A stretch of DNA of 64,000 bases from Diatrype stigma (taxonomy: Eukaryota; Ascomycota; Sordariomycetes; Xylariales; Diatrypaceae): assembly GCA_022225965.2 (NCBI GenBank), contig JAKJXP020000129.1, positions 1 through 64,000 of the forward strand, written 5' to 3'. Made by a program: the position numbers and the translations under genes. The notes beneath the pieces are model-generated. The model saw only the letters and a list, made by a program, of their open reading frames with translations. It ran no database searches and was not told where the DNA came from. Every line of letters starts with the position of its first letter. The first letter of the stretch is position 1. Shown piece by piece: positions 47,675 to 59,498 of this stretch.

Positions 47675-50284
47675 TGTCGCAAAACGAGTAACATGCGACG
47701 AATATGGTATGGAGCTGTATTTCGAACGCAAGGTGGGCGCAATTATCGTCGGATACTGTGATGACTAGGCAAGATGTAGAGATGCGAATTCATCTTGTGG
47801 AGGAACAGCGACAGGAAAAACAGGTATTTCGCAAGCTGTCGGAGGCTTCGGCAGGCAACCAAACAACCTATGGCAAGCTATGGCAGGCTATGGTTAGCTT
47901 GGGTAGGTAGGCACGTAGTAGGTATGAATATACACGTGTTATCTCATGACAATATCATACAAAGATCCAATCGTGATTCAATAGGGCATGAGAATGGGCA
48001 TGTTAGAATGAAGTACGATGAGAACCACGAAGGATGGAGGTCAGAAGGCCTGCGCAAAAAGGCTTTCAGCTTTCAGAAAGACAGAGAGGCTGAGGAAGGC
48101 ACCATGTGTCAACACCTCAATTGGTTGATTGATTGAATCGAGGGCCAATGGATGAATGACGCATGCCCCGAACTGGGCAGTCACCCACCACTGCCACCAG
48201 CCAACCCAATCTGCCAATGTTGGAGCTGGTCCAAGCCTCCAGTAAGCTTTCTGGGCCTACAGTCACGGCCCCACTCCCCTTTGTTGTCTTTGCAGCCGGC
48301 CGAAAACATCGGGCAACGGTCTTTTACAGCAGCAAAACGACGCATTACCTAGAAAGGTAAGTCTGCCTAATTTGGAACGATATGATTCGTCCGATCCGAG
48401 TGTTAGTGCGCAGTTCAACACAGGATTCAACCAACAAACGCATGTAGACTGTCGGATAGTTCCTAATGAGCTATGATAGAATACACCAGTTGTCGTAGAT
48501 AGAATGCAATGGGTATACCCTCTCCCCTAAATCAGCAGGGTGTTACCCCTTACGACTTTACAAGCGTGTGAAGCTAGAGTTGAATCAGTCTGATCCCCTG
48601 TGGCAAGATAATGAGAATAATGAAGAAGAATAAAACGAGCAATAGTATATATATATGCATTAGACAGCAATGGATACTTCCTAGCTCTCATTAGCAAATT
48701 CCAGCGAGTATGTTGATGTTGTTGAGTGACGACGATGCTACACACGCGACCCCTTAGTTGACCAACACTCCGAGTTCACACCTTACCAAGTTCAATACTC
48801 TCAGCAATAACGCTAAAGACTGCATACAGTCTCAGATATATAATTCACTCACTTTCTATTGTGGGCTAGGCTTGTCGTGGGGGGTCTATACGTATGATAA
48901 TACAACCCCCGAGTGTGATCACTAGTATCAATCGTGCTGCTGAGATTTTCGGCATCCTCTCTCTTTAGCTAGCTCAGTATCAGACTCTTAGCCTCTCTGA
49001 CAAACTAAATGCTGTATACATTTCATTATCTGTGAGGGAAGTATCACCAAGAACCGAAGCCCTGGACATCAGTGATCTCTCTAGGTCAGTAGGTATCAGC
49101 TCCGAGTTTGCAGTGTTAGCACCTCTAGGCCTGCCGATACACATACACCATATGTACACCATCTCCATATGCCAATATTGACCAGCTACCAGTCTCACAA
49201 GTCATGGCGCTAGCTAGGTAACTACATATACTGTTTGAAGCTGTTCGAACCTACTTGACAGAACAGCTGCTTTTAGCAACACGAACGGCAGCCAAGTAGG
49301 AATGACACCAGATAGGTCATTGCAGAAACAGCTAAACTATGACAGCAACGGCTGGGGCTCAGGTTCACGGTAATAGTTGATGCAATAATAGATAGTTAGG
49401 TGACGATATCGATCCTACCTACGGCTAGGTAACGGCGATGTAGTAACAAATGGTACCAGGCATTTAGCAGCAGGTAATCCTTTAAGTCATTAAAATAACG
49501 GTATATCATTCACTGCAAGCTGCATCAGATATCTGAAAGAATACACGGCGCGGAGGTCGACATGGTCCTAGCTCGGTCGACGCCGTATGGTGTATTATGC
49601 GGAGATTCCCCGGAGGAAAGGTTTGATTCCTATGGAATGCTCCTTACATCCTAAGACGAAATACTGAAGAAGGCGCTCCAGCAGGTACCCAATCTAGTAG
49701 GTATGTATCACCGGGGCATGTTCGTTTCTGATTTGCTGCCGAGAAGCTTGGGTCAAAGTATACGTACATTGTTCCCTCATACAGATATAGGGGGGTAGAA
49801 AGGGGGTGTTACATCCAACCGGATGAATGATGTAATTCTTCACTCGGTAACTGGTGACCCAACCAGAAAGAAGATGCTCCTTCCTTAAGGCATACAATTT
49901 CCTTCTCAGAATATGCCTATGTATCTAAAACTCTAAAGGCACTATTTATTTATATCTTGCGTGTAGCTATCTTCGACCGCTCCCCCAACAAACTTCCACT
50001 CCCACAATATCATACCACGCCGTCTATCAATCTGCACTTTATGTGGAATATTGAAAACAACATTCCTTCATCCGCGTACTTATAAATAGTCCTTGAATAG
50101 GCTTCAGAATACATATATTTCTGCGTACCCCAATTGCCTGTCTCGTGTCATCATCCTCGTTCTCTACCGAGCACCGGGCATTCGGACGCGCAGTGGAAGG
50201 CTAGGTTTCTTTCCGATTCCTTCGTCAGAGCAAGACTAGCAGCCAACCAACTTCGGAAGCTACAAAACCCGCACACCTTTCACC
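47675..50284. other. Intergenic, nothing recognised
   Basis: About 2.6 kb without a supported gene. Short frames only. Positions 50100-50284 are the probable 5' leader of the F-box/ankyrin gene. Confidence 0.5.
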
Positions 50285-52564
50285 ATGCCTGGAATTTCCG
50301 AACTTCCAATAGAGCTGTTTGTCATGGTTGCGGAACTGCTTACCGAGCTACACGACATTCATGCCTTCGCCGTTACCTGTCGCGATACATACGCAGCTCT
50401 AGATGGTATGCTCTAGCAATGTGGTATGGGTGTGTTCCCATACATCATCTTCTGGGCCTGCGAGGCCGGCGAATACAAGGTTGTGAAAGGACTTCTAGCT
50501 GCAGGCGCCAATCCGAACCAACGCTTTCGGATGAACGTTGACCGATGCATACAGCAAGATACGGTCACAGCTTGGCTCAGGGGTACGTACTCTAAGGACC
50601 GCAACTTTCTGCATGAAGTCTTCTTCCACCTAGGTGAGGGCATGGACGATACCGGGCGGAGATATCCGCAGGTAAGCCAGCTTGTAGGCCCGCAGGCAGG
50701 CCAGCAGGTAGGCCAGCAGGTAGGCTTGTACCTCTGCCCAAGGGGTGACTGCATCTTCTCTGTCCTGCATAGCGCAGCAAAAAATGGGCAGCTGTCGACT
50801 GTCAAGTTACTCATCCAGCATGGCGCGAATATCGACGCCCGAGCCAGCGCTAACTGTGGACAACCATGTTCCAAAAACCCCGTCCTGGATCAGAGAAACG
50901 ATGGGCAACCAGCACAATGGACACCGCTTCACACAGCGATCAGCAATGGACATTCAGATGTCGCCATTTATCTCCTTGAGCAGGGTGCCAGCACCCGTTG
51001 CAACCGTACCAACCGACAAACTAACGCATTACACTACGCTGCAGCATATGGGTTGATTGAGGTTGCCCAGATCCTGGTGCATGGCCCGCATCGACTCGAC
51101 ATCAATGAGCAGGATGCTCGTGGTCTCAGTCCACTTGCCTACGCTCACATGAGAGAGGACTCGGGCGCCATGGTGGACTGGCTTCTCGAGAATGGCGCCA
51201 ACGTCAATTTGGACCTAGGCCGTGGTTGCACAGTCCTTCACATAGCCTGCTATCACCTCTGGTATAAGGAAGTGGTGAAGCTCGTCGAGTCCGGCGCGGA
51301 GGTGAACAAGCCCATTCAGCTGGTGAGCTCACCTGTGATACTGACTAACGACAAACCTGTCTGCCTTCGCCCGTTGGAGTTTTGTTGTGGCTTGTACCCG
51401 GCGGTCAGATTATGGTACGAGGATAAATTCACCCATCAGAGACCATTGCTGACATTGGCGGACTGCTTTCACACGAGCACGAAGTTGGCAACATACCTGA
51501 TTGGAGTTGGTGCTGATGTGCATCCTCTCGCGACACCTGGTGCTTCTTCTCCTCTGGTCACTGCTTCGGCCAACCGACACATACAGCTTATGACCCTCCT
51601 CGCCAACTCTGGAGCCAGAATCGGCGAGCTGGATGGTCGGGGACATCTCCCATTGGTTGCTGCGGCAACTCACAACATCACCAACTACACCACGAACGTA
51701 TCGGTCTATTTCGAGAAAGGCGAACTGCCTCATGCTGCCATGTTATGGCTTATACGACGCGGGGCAGATGTGAACCAGAAAGACCAGCATTCGAACACGG
51801 CATTGCGAGAAACATTGATAGGTGATACAGGAGGCCCACAGCTCAAGGATAGTGAGGGCTGGTTTCGGGGACAGTATCATCAACTTCAGGAACTACTCCA
51901 CAGCGGAGCGACATTTTCGCAGGATATGGGTCCGGCATTTCCCATAGATTACATACGGAAGGCCTTCAACGAGAGGAATTTCGACGAATGTCGACGCTTG
52001 GGCGGCGGTCATGGTATTCCGCTGTTCTACGACCTCCTCGCGGAGGCCCAAGCAATGTCATACGTTCTCCCCAAGTTTTATCGTGTACAGAAGTACTACG
52101 ATGACTGGTTTGCATATCACCTCGACATCCTCGGGCTCCATCGTGCTTGGCGCCGCAAAAACAATGTGGAGTCCACGGTCCAGGACCTTCAGCAGGCCCT
52201 CCAATTCATCCTGGCAAAAACCCAAGGGGCGAACATTTTGCTCCAGCACCGACAGTTTCTCTGGGCTTGCACCAAGTACGCAGATTCCGGCATGGCAGAT
52301 GTACTGCTAGATGCCGGAGTTACATTCCCTTTGGACTGGGTGGAGGACGGCAAGACGGTGCTCCACAACGTCTGCAATGCCGCTACCCCTACAGCTTGGA
52401 AGTTGGCTCAGAAGCTGATCGACAAGGGAGCAAATGTCGACCGTGGCTGTCCGGCTCTCCTTGCGTGGGAGTTGGGGAAGAAGGACCTCTATCACCTTTT
52501 CATAAGGAACGGAGCGGATGTACCTTTCGAAGATCCGTGGAATCCCCCAGACCCTGTGGTTTGA
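50285..52564 (+). pseudogene. F-box/ankyrin-repeat protein gene interrupted by one in-frame TAG
   Basis: From ATG 50285 the frame reads MPGISELPIELFVMVAELL ... HDIHAFAVTCRDTYAALD, a standard F-box of about 40 residues (Skp1-binding in SCF ubiquitin ligases). Codon 44 is TAG (50414-50416), after which the same frame stays open for 716 codons, with the next ATG at 50426. Downstream are at least eight ankyrin repeats, for example LHSAAKNGQLSTVKLLIQHGANID, TPLHTAISNGHSDVAIYLLE, NALHYAAAYGLIEVAQILV and TVLHIACYHLWYKEVVKLVESG; the last third (from about 51950) has weaker repeats. A short tandem GCAGGTAGGCCA repeat at about 50690-50725 encodes a Gln/Val/Gly stretch. No credible intron removes only the stop. 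Either it is a recent nonsense mutation, a readthrough site, or the ankyrin part is translated alone from 50426. F-box-ankyrin genes form large variable families in these fungi. Confidence 0.75.
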
Positions 52565-53040
52565 GAAACTTCCCACTAGGACTGAGTAAACTATCAGACT
52601 TGAATTGGCCGGTTATGGGTTGGTTAATGACTGGGCTTACTCGGAAGCATTGGGGTGGGGGGGTATCGGAGTCGTTTGGATGATACCTTGAAGAGCGTTA
52701 AGAAGAACATTGGCAGGAGGTTTGGATGAACATAAGCAAAAATGGCGTAGGGGACGGAAGACATCGGAGGCGTGCTCAGGGTATTGTATTCATAAGTACT
52801 ACGGTGGAAATGAATTGCATCAATGATCATATTAGCTAGCATCCACTCTCGAGTGAGCGAGTCTGTAGGGAACTACAAATACATGTTGCATCACTAGTCT
52901 GACATGGCGACGCCCCTTGAACAAGGGTTGTTAAAGTTAAATGAAGTCAAGTGTACAACGCTTTATGTTCTACAAGAAGTATATAGTATCCACCTTCATG
53001 GAGTCCTGGATTAATCACCAATCATTAGATACATTGCTCT
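52565..53040. other. Convergent intergenic region
   Basis: 3' flanks of the ankyrin gene and the PDI-like gene. Nothing further is seen. Confidence 0.5.
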
Positions 53041-54709
53041 CTAGAGCTCGTCCCGGCCACCGATTCCGATGTTGACACCTGGTATCTTCTTCATAGAGAC
53101 GCTACGTGTTGCCTTGAGGCGTCCTCCGAGGTCGTCATAAGAAGTCGTGACACCAGGGGGAGTCCAAGGTTTCACACGTCCCTGCCACCTAAAGAACTGA
53201 TGTTAGCGTTCACCAGGTATCTCAAGAAAGTAAATTGAGGTCATGATAGCTGGAAGTTATACGTTCCAACTCACACGAGTTCCGGATTATATGGCGATTA
53301 CTTACACATCTAAGCCCCAGCCCTGAAGTTCACTGGGCGTCAATCCACGGTTTTTGGGATACGGATATATCCTGTCTTTGAAGATCTGATGCACAGCACC
53401 GGAGGGGAAGACATCGGGTTCTAGGCCGAGCTTTGCTGGTAGGTCAGGGAACTCAAGAGGGTCGACAGTGACCATCGTCAAGGTATCGTAGTAGCCACGG
53501 GCAGTCTTCATGAGTGTTTTGCGAAGGTCAGACCGTTCCTGCTCCGTCGCCGCAAACACGTAGACCATAGGCCAGCCACGCTAGGGGGAGATGTGCTTAG
53601 CATAACTTCGGCACATGCTAGAGCAGAGGGCTTCGGTGAGTTAGCTTACATCTAGGAATCTCTGGTGAGTGTGCGGAAGCAGCTCTCCTATTATAGGCCT
53701 GGATGCTTCCTTGACGAACTTCTCGAGCGAATCAACATCTGTGAGACCCTGGAGATCGTGGGTGTCGCCATCGAGGGGCTTGATGCATTTGACGGCTGGC
53801 GCTGACAATTTCTCGGCTGCGATAGCTGCTGCGTCCGTCACCAAGCCGAAGGTGAACTCGTCGCGGTACTTCGCTGCGATGTTGAGGAAAGCGCTTCTCG
53901 AACTCTCATCATCTGTGTCGAGATATGCGATGAAGACCGTCTCGTCAGACTCCTTGAAGGCCCCTAGCGAGTCTGCAGTGACCTCCGAGACGACTGGGCG
54001 CTGTGCTCGACGAATCCAAGCCGAGATCCTGTGAGTCATTAGTATGGCAGGTACGTATGTAAGCGGGCGTATCTCAGCACGATGTTTGGGGTGACACCAA
54101 ACCCTGAAGCTCTCCGAGGCCCCTTGTATGCCGATGCAACCTCGCCTTTGACGAAGAGTTTCAATACAGAAGAAGGCGAAGATGTCCCATAGGAATTGCA
54201 TAGAGACAAATCAGCCTCGCAGTCGATGCTGATGAACTCGACTCCGGCCTCTGAGCGGGCGAGCGCCCATTCTGCTTCCAGACTCTGGGTTGTCTTACTA
54301 TTTGCGCATCTCGGTCTTTAGTTCAAGCGACGATATAATGAAAAACGAAATAGAAACACGCGACATACTTACTCTGAGGCCTGTGGTAGTCATCAGGTGA
54401 TATGCCAGGACCTGTCAGTCTCTTCTTCTCCTTAGGCAGGTCTAGCCCAACATCAAATAGACCTGATAATAAGGGCGCTGGTGCGGCTTACAAAAATGAC
54501 TAGAAAAAGAAGCGACGGCAACTTGTTAGCGATCAAGCGCAAAATGAATATGTGGTCTGGTCTACCCGCTCCTCGAACTCACGGGCAGCTACGAGCACAT
54601 CGTGCTTCTCGAGCGAAGACGCCAGTTCGCCCCCGGTTACATGTTCCCAACCCGAAGCGAGAGCCGTCAGGGCGAGAAGCCAACCGAGAGGTAAATGGAG
54701 ATGAACCAT
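53041..54709 (-). CDS. PDI-like ER protein without visible CGHC site, ending in RDEL
   Basis: The family is protein disulfide isomerase-like, acting in the ER lumen. Exon 1 (54709-54583) starts with a signal peptide (MVHLHLPLGWLLALTALASG) followed by WEHVTGGELASSLEKHDVLV, the start of a thioredoxin fold. Clear later exons are about 54297-54103 (SLEAEWALARSEAGVEFISID, then LKLFVKGEVASAYKGPR), 54028-53650 (RRAQRPVVSEVTADSLGAF, ending in HQRFLD), 53580-53306 (RGWPMVYVFAATEQERSDL, VDPLEFPDLPAKLGLEPDVF) and 53188-53041, whose end is NIGIGGRDEL, a KDEL/HDEL-type retrieval signal. The stretch between VLVA and SLEAEW, where PDI has its CGHC motif, is covered by a doubtful small exon starting at 54499 whose end I cannot fix. 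No TG(T/C)GGNCA(T/C)TG(T/C) motif exists anywhere in the gene on this strand. It thus seems to be a redox-inactive chaperone-like member with three thioredoxin-like domains. Confidence 0.8.
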
Positions 54710-55236
54710 GGTAATATATGCTCACAGTGTTGTTGTATCTAACAAAAAAATGGTGATGATTTGTCGACATTGGAAATTTTATCTATCAGAGCTACGAATC
54801 GCGGGGCGTTACCCCTGAAAGCTTGGCGCGTCTTCGCCTGTTTGATCACTGCATGATGACATTTTAAAGGCTAAGCAAGCTTATCCAATGGACAAGGTTC
54901 GCGTAACATTCTTGATTCCGGCTTCTTATTAGCGGCATCTCGATCTGCCAGTTGCCTTTCGGATCGTTTACTGTTGTCACTATGAAGACGGTTTATTTCA
55001 GTAGGAATACAGGATATAGGACAAATTCCGTTAATAATGTAATAGTATTTAATAGTTGAAGCAGTGATGTTGCCGCTATCTCAATGATGAGGTCTAGATG
55101 TGGTATCTAAGTAAATCCAACCGAAACGCCCACCCCAATGCTATTCTAACCGTCTATAATGCTGCTAACCGTCCGTCATATATCCGTCATATAATCCGAG
55201 ATATCATCATTACGTCCGCTCATAGAGCAAGACCGC
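54710..55236. other. Intergenic, nothing recognised
   Basis: Upstream of the PDI-like gene and downstream of the MFS gene. It is somewhat AT-rich and has no supported feature. Confidence 0.5.
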
Positions 55237-57137
55237 CTATTGGTTCCTCGTGCGGAATACGCTTCCCTGCCCTATACTCTCGTTATCATCGTTCTTCTCG
55301 TCGTCGCCATCGTCATTGACGTCTTTCTCTCTCTGAGCCGCCTCGGTGGCGGCGCCGGCGCCAGCGGGCTGAGCCACGGCCTCGGACCGCATCTTGTCCA
55401 GGACGGCGGCGGCCTCGGAAGCAAACTTGCACCGGAGCCTGATCTGCTTGCCGTAGTGGTAGAAGAGGAACGGGAAAGGCAGGCACGCGATCGCCAGGAA
55501 GGCGGGGATCGAGCTCGCCCAGTGTATGCCGAGGCGCGTGTACATCTGCGTCGTGAAGAGCGGGAACGCCGCGCCGAACAGCGATCGCAGGACCGAGTTG
55601 GCTGCCAGGACGGAAGCCGCGTAGAGCACATCTGTTTCTCTTGATTAGCCGCAGGAACGCAGGTGGGAGATAAGGGCGATTGGTAGGAAAACTCACAGGA
55701 ATCGATCAGGTAGTTCATGAGACTGAGGAACACAAGCACCAAGCCCGCGGCGAAGAAGGCAGTGCCGATGATCGGCACGATCCAATGGATGTTGGTGCCG
55801 TTCGTCCAGGCGAACCAGAACAGGCCGACGGGAAGCAGGACCGAGCCGATCAAAGCGGGCGGCAGTCTCGCCTCCGGAGGCGCGTGGCCCCCGTTGGCCG
55901 CGGAGACCTTCCCGTACCGCGTGTTGTCGTAGGCGCTGTAGCCGACGGCGCCCATCATGCCGACGGCGATGCCGAGGAAGGCCAGGCCGCCGATGCCGGG
56001 GGACCAGCCGCGCTGCTTCTGGAAGACGATGGGGAAGGCGGCGAAGCACATGTACAGGGTGCCGTACAGGATGGCCATGTAGACGGCGGTGAGGAAGACG
56101 ATGGGCTCGCGGAACAGCAGCACCCAGGGGCGCGAGAGCGCCACGCGGAACTCCTGCGCCACCGTCTTCTTCGGCCGCCCCGCGTCCACCTTGGACAGGT
56201 ACACCTTGCCCGTCATCTGGGTCAGCTTCTCGGCCCGGCGCCGCAGCAGGATCGGCGCGTACGTCTCCGGCACGAGCAGCGAGCAGATGATCCACAGAAG
56301 GCCGGTGAACGCCGCCATCAGGCCCTCGACCCAGCGCCAGCCTCCCGCTTGGCCCAGGAAGCCGCCGGCGATGGGCCCGATCGACGGGCCTAGGAAGGGC
56401 GCCGTCGCGAAAATCGCAGTTGCCAGGCCTCGTTCTGAGGCGCTGAACATGTCGGCGATCCTATAGTCATGGCGAAAATAAGTTAGTATGCCATTTTCTT
56501 CTTTTGTTCTCTTCACAAAGGAGAAAATTGGTTAGGGAGTTACGTACACGCCTCCCGAGTTCGTCAGGGGAGAGGAGCCGAACGTGCCGGCGAAGAAGCG
56601 GAGGACGATGAGGCTCTGGATGTTCGGGGCGCCGGCGGCGCCGCCGTTGAAAGCCGTGAGGGCCATGTACGTGATGAAGAAGAGGATCTGGCGGCCGTAC
56701 ATCTCGGACAGGGGCGCCCAGATCAGGGGACCCAAGGCGAAGCCGACGACGAAGAGCGAGATGCCCAGGATGCCGATCTCCTGGACGACGCCAAACTCGC
56801 GGAGGACCTCGCTGATGCCGCCCGAGTAGGCGGTCGAGACGAAGGCCACGGCGAGGACGGCGAAGGCCTGGAGGACGGTGATGGACCACTTCTTGCGCTG
56901 GGAGAAGGCCATCGGGTTCTTCGGGTCGTCGGGGAGGAAGTCGACGACGTAGGGGTTCTCCTCGGTGCCCGCGCCGCTGTACTTCCACGCCAACACGGCC
57001 TCGGTGACGCCGGCCTGGTCGAACTGGCGCTGGAAATACGACATCCCCTGTCTCGGCTTGTTCGATTCTAGGTCGCCTGGCCGCCCGGCTTCCGTCACCG
57101 TCGCCGACGACGCGGAGGATATTGGTGGTGAGGACAT
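55237..57137 (-). CDS. MFS drug:H+ antiporter (DHA1 type)
   Basis: This is a 12-segment proton antiporter of the plasma membrane, related to fungal TPO/FLR1-like multidrug and polyamine exporters. Exons: 57137-56548, 56460-55697 and 55631-55237; 582 residues. Both introns are GT..AG (87 and 65 bases) and all junctions fall inside conserved segments, giving [15 protein letters not shown] and [16 protein letters not shown]-terminal hallmarks are [14 protein letters not shown] before helix 1, the loop 2-3 motif [24 protein letters not shown], and the motif-C region [22 protein letters not shown] basic loop with [15 protein letters not shown] separates the halves, and the second half ends [20 protein letters not shown]. 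The start at 57137 (MSSPPISS) is preferred; an in-frame ATG at 57188 would add 17 residues. The tail is acidic ([10 protein letters not shown]). Substrate unknown. Confidence 0.93.
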
Positions 57138-59498
57138 CTTTTCGGTATAGTTCGCGTGCGCGTATATAGGGGGTGGGGTGGGGGGCAATGCCCAGATAGG
57201 GGGGAGGTTAGCTACTGAGAAAGAAAAAAGCTCGAATAAGACAGATCAACGACCTATGCTAACATACGACTCTCTTTCTCAGCTGGAACCTTATCTCAAG
57301 CGGGGGGGGCCATGGTTATATATCGACATCAAACGTTTAATCACACACACACTAGACGCATCCACCAGCCGAGCTTGATCGGGGCCCGATGCAGTTCGAT
57401 TCCCCGAACAACGGGGGATACCACATAAGCCAGCGTCTTTTGGGTGGGCCTCGGGCTACGAGCGGGTATACATATTACAGTAGTATACTATAGTAGTATA
57501 CTATAGTAGTATACTCTATTTGAAATCAAAGGTCGGACTTTTCTCTTACTAGTTGGCTGGTACCATTGTTTTTTTATGCAAGCTCAGCGGAAGGACCCAG
57601 CCCGTCTCACATCCGCCCGGAGCCAGAACCAACCTTTCTTATAGACTCGCTCATGGACAAAGGATTAACACCGTCTAAATCCGCCCTCGACCCATTCATT
57701 CATTGACCCATTGCCATCGCCACGGGTCTTATGACGTTGCCTCTTACATACTATGTAGTATACGCATGCGGCACTGCACTTTCGATATGTCGTTCCCGAG
57801 ATCCCGCTGATCTTTGCCTTGGGTACACAGCATAACAGCCGCATCGTTCCCGATAACGCACCCATCCCGCCGGACTAAGCTTTGCGGCTGGCTCTGGCTG
57901 CCCCTGTGATGCTACACATAGGTACACTATATGTTACTTACGAAATATTCACCGACACCATGAACTAATATGCTAATATGCTAATGAATACTAAGCCTTT
58001 TCATTAGTAAGAGGCTATACTTAGCGCATACCAGCAGGCGGGTAACTTTTTTGAAACAGTGTCAAGAAGCGCGTAGGTATCGCATATGAGTGCGTATGAG
58101 TGCGTATGAATGGGTGTGAGTGTGTATGAGTTCCTGACAGTACAGCCATGATCAAACGCTGGATGGCATCACCTACGACCACATCATGCGATCACGACAG
58201 GAATTGGTGGGCACTAACCAACAGTTCGGTCCTATTTCCACATAGTTATCTCACAGCTGGGGCCCTCTTACCCGCAGCGCTCGCTTTGGAAGAGAGAAAA
58301 AGGAAAAATTACTTGATGAGGGGCGTGAAGCTAGCACTAGTAAGTCTGATGAGCCGAGGTCTGGAAAAGACGCCTCAGACTTATACGTATTTTTTATTGA
58401 AGGCTTGGCGCTTTTCCTCAGCTTGATCTACGGCCTAGTACGAGTTGAGCGGTAGGGTGCATGCTGCATGCCATACTAGGAACCGCCATACTAAGGTATC
58501 ATGTATACATAACGACGGCTCGGCGCCTCGGTACGGTAGAGACGTAGGCCTGGAATCTTTCCGAGGGCGACATCCCTGCGCTTGGCTACCCGCGCAGCCA
58601 CGCCAAGCACGCCAAGCACGCCAACGACTTCTCGAAACGGAGAAGAAAGAAAAAGAAGAAAAAGTAATTACAGAAAACATTCAGGCCTCGGCTCACTCAT
58701 ACCCAAGTTACATACATAGTATGCGGAGATAGATAGATATACTATGTATACTACCTAGGTATCTAGGAAGCACGAAGGTCTTATAAGTGGTATGTACCTA
58801 GGTATGTATATCAATGCAGACCCATTTGAGTCATCTGAACTTCTTCTAAGCATTTCTTTACGGTTGATGGTGGAGATTTGTGTCCCTGATGACCAAAACT
58901 ATCGGCTTCGTAGGCGCCGATCTTACCGAGGGGCATTTATGATCACGATTGACGTAAATGACACCGCCGGGATTGAGGGGATTGGGGGCGGGATTCGGCT
59001 TGGTAACGATTCCGGGCCTCCACCCCGTTGTATCCATCGTGGATGCGATGATCGTCCCGAACCCCGTCCCGGCGATAGGCACCTGCAACGAGTGGTCGAT
59101 CATTCGGGCCTGGACGCAATTTCGGGTGTTACCTGTCGCGGCTTCTAACATGATAGTAAGCGTAGAACTAATGCAATTGCTATTGCCATTCTACCGTATA
59201 TCGTTGCATCCTGGCGCAACAGTGATAACCTGGCCCAAATGGTTCCAATCCAACTTGTATGTAGGTATGTAGGTGTGTATTTATGTATGTATGTACATAT
59301 GTACCAACCTACCCACCAAGCGTACAATCGATAAGGAAGATAAGGAAGCTTTATCGTCGACGGGCCAAATACAGTTGCAGTTTTAGGCCCAACTGATACG
59401 GATGCTGATAAGATTCTTCCCGACATCCACATCGACAGCTCCCGGGCCGTCGCGATTGAGATGCCATTGAACATGCACCCGCCGCAGGATCGCCAACC
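57138..59498. other. Intergenic, nothing recognised apart from small repeats
   Basis: About 2.4 kb between the divergent MFS and RCM1 genes. It holds a 13-bp tandem repeat (57479-57515), AGGCACGCCAAGCACG-like units near 58600, and TATG repeats near 59260-59300. Frames of up to 122 codons show no motif. Confidence 0.5.
57479..57515. repeat. Three tandem copies of a 13-bp unit
   Basis: AGTAGTATACTAT stands three times head to tail, the last copy lacking its end. Each unit contains the palindrome AGTATACT. Confidence 0.85.

Noticed and set aside
50134..50541. 135-codon frame overlapping the F-box start
   Set aside because: It is a shifted frame over the F-box and first ankyrin region, which reads meaningfully only in the frame of ATG 50285.
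57385..57420. GTTCGATTCCCC resembling a tRNA B box
   Set aside because: No paired T-stem, anticodon arm, A box or acceptor stem can be formed around it.
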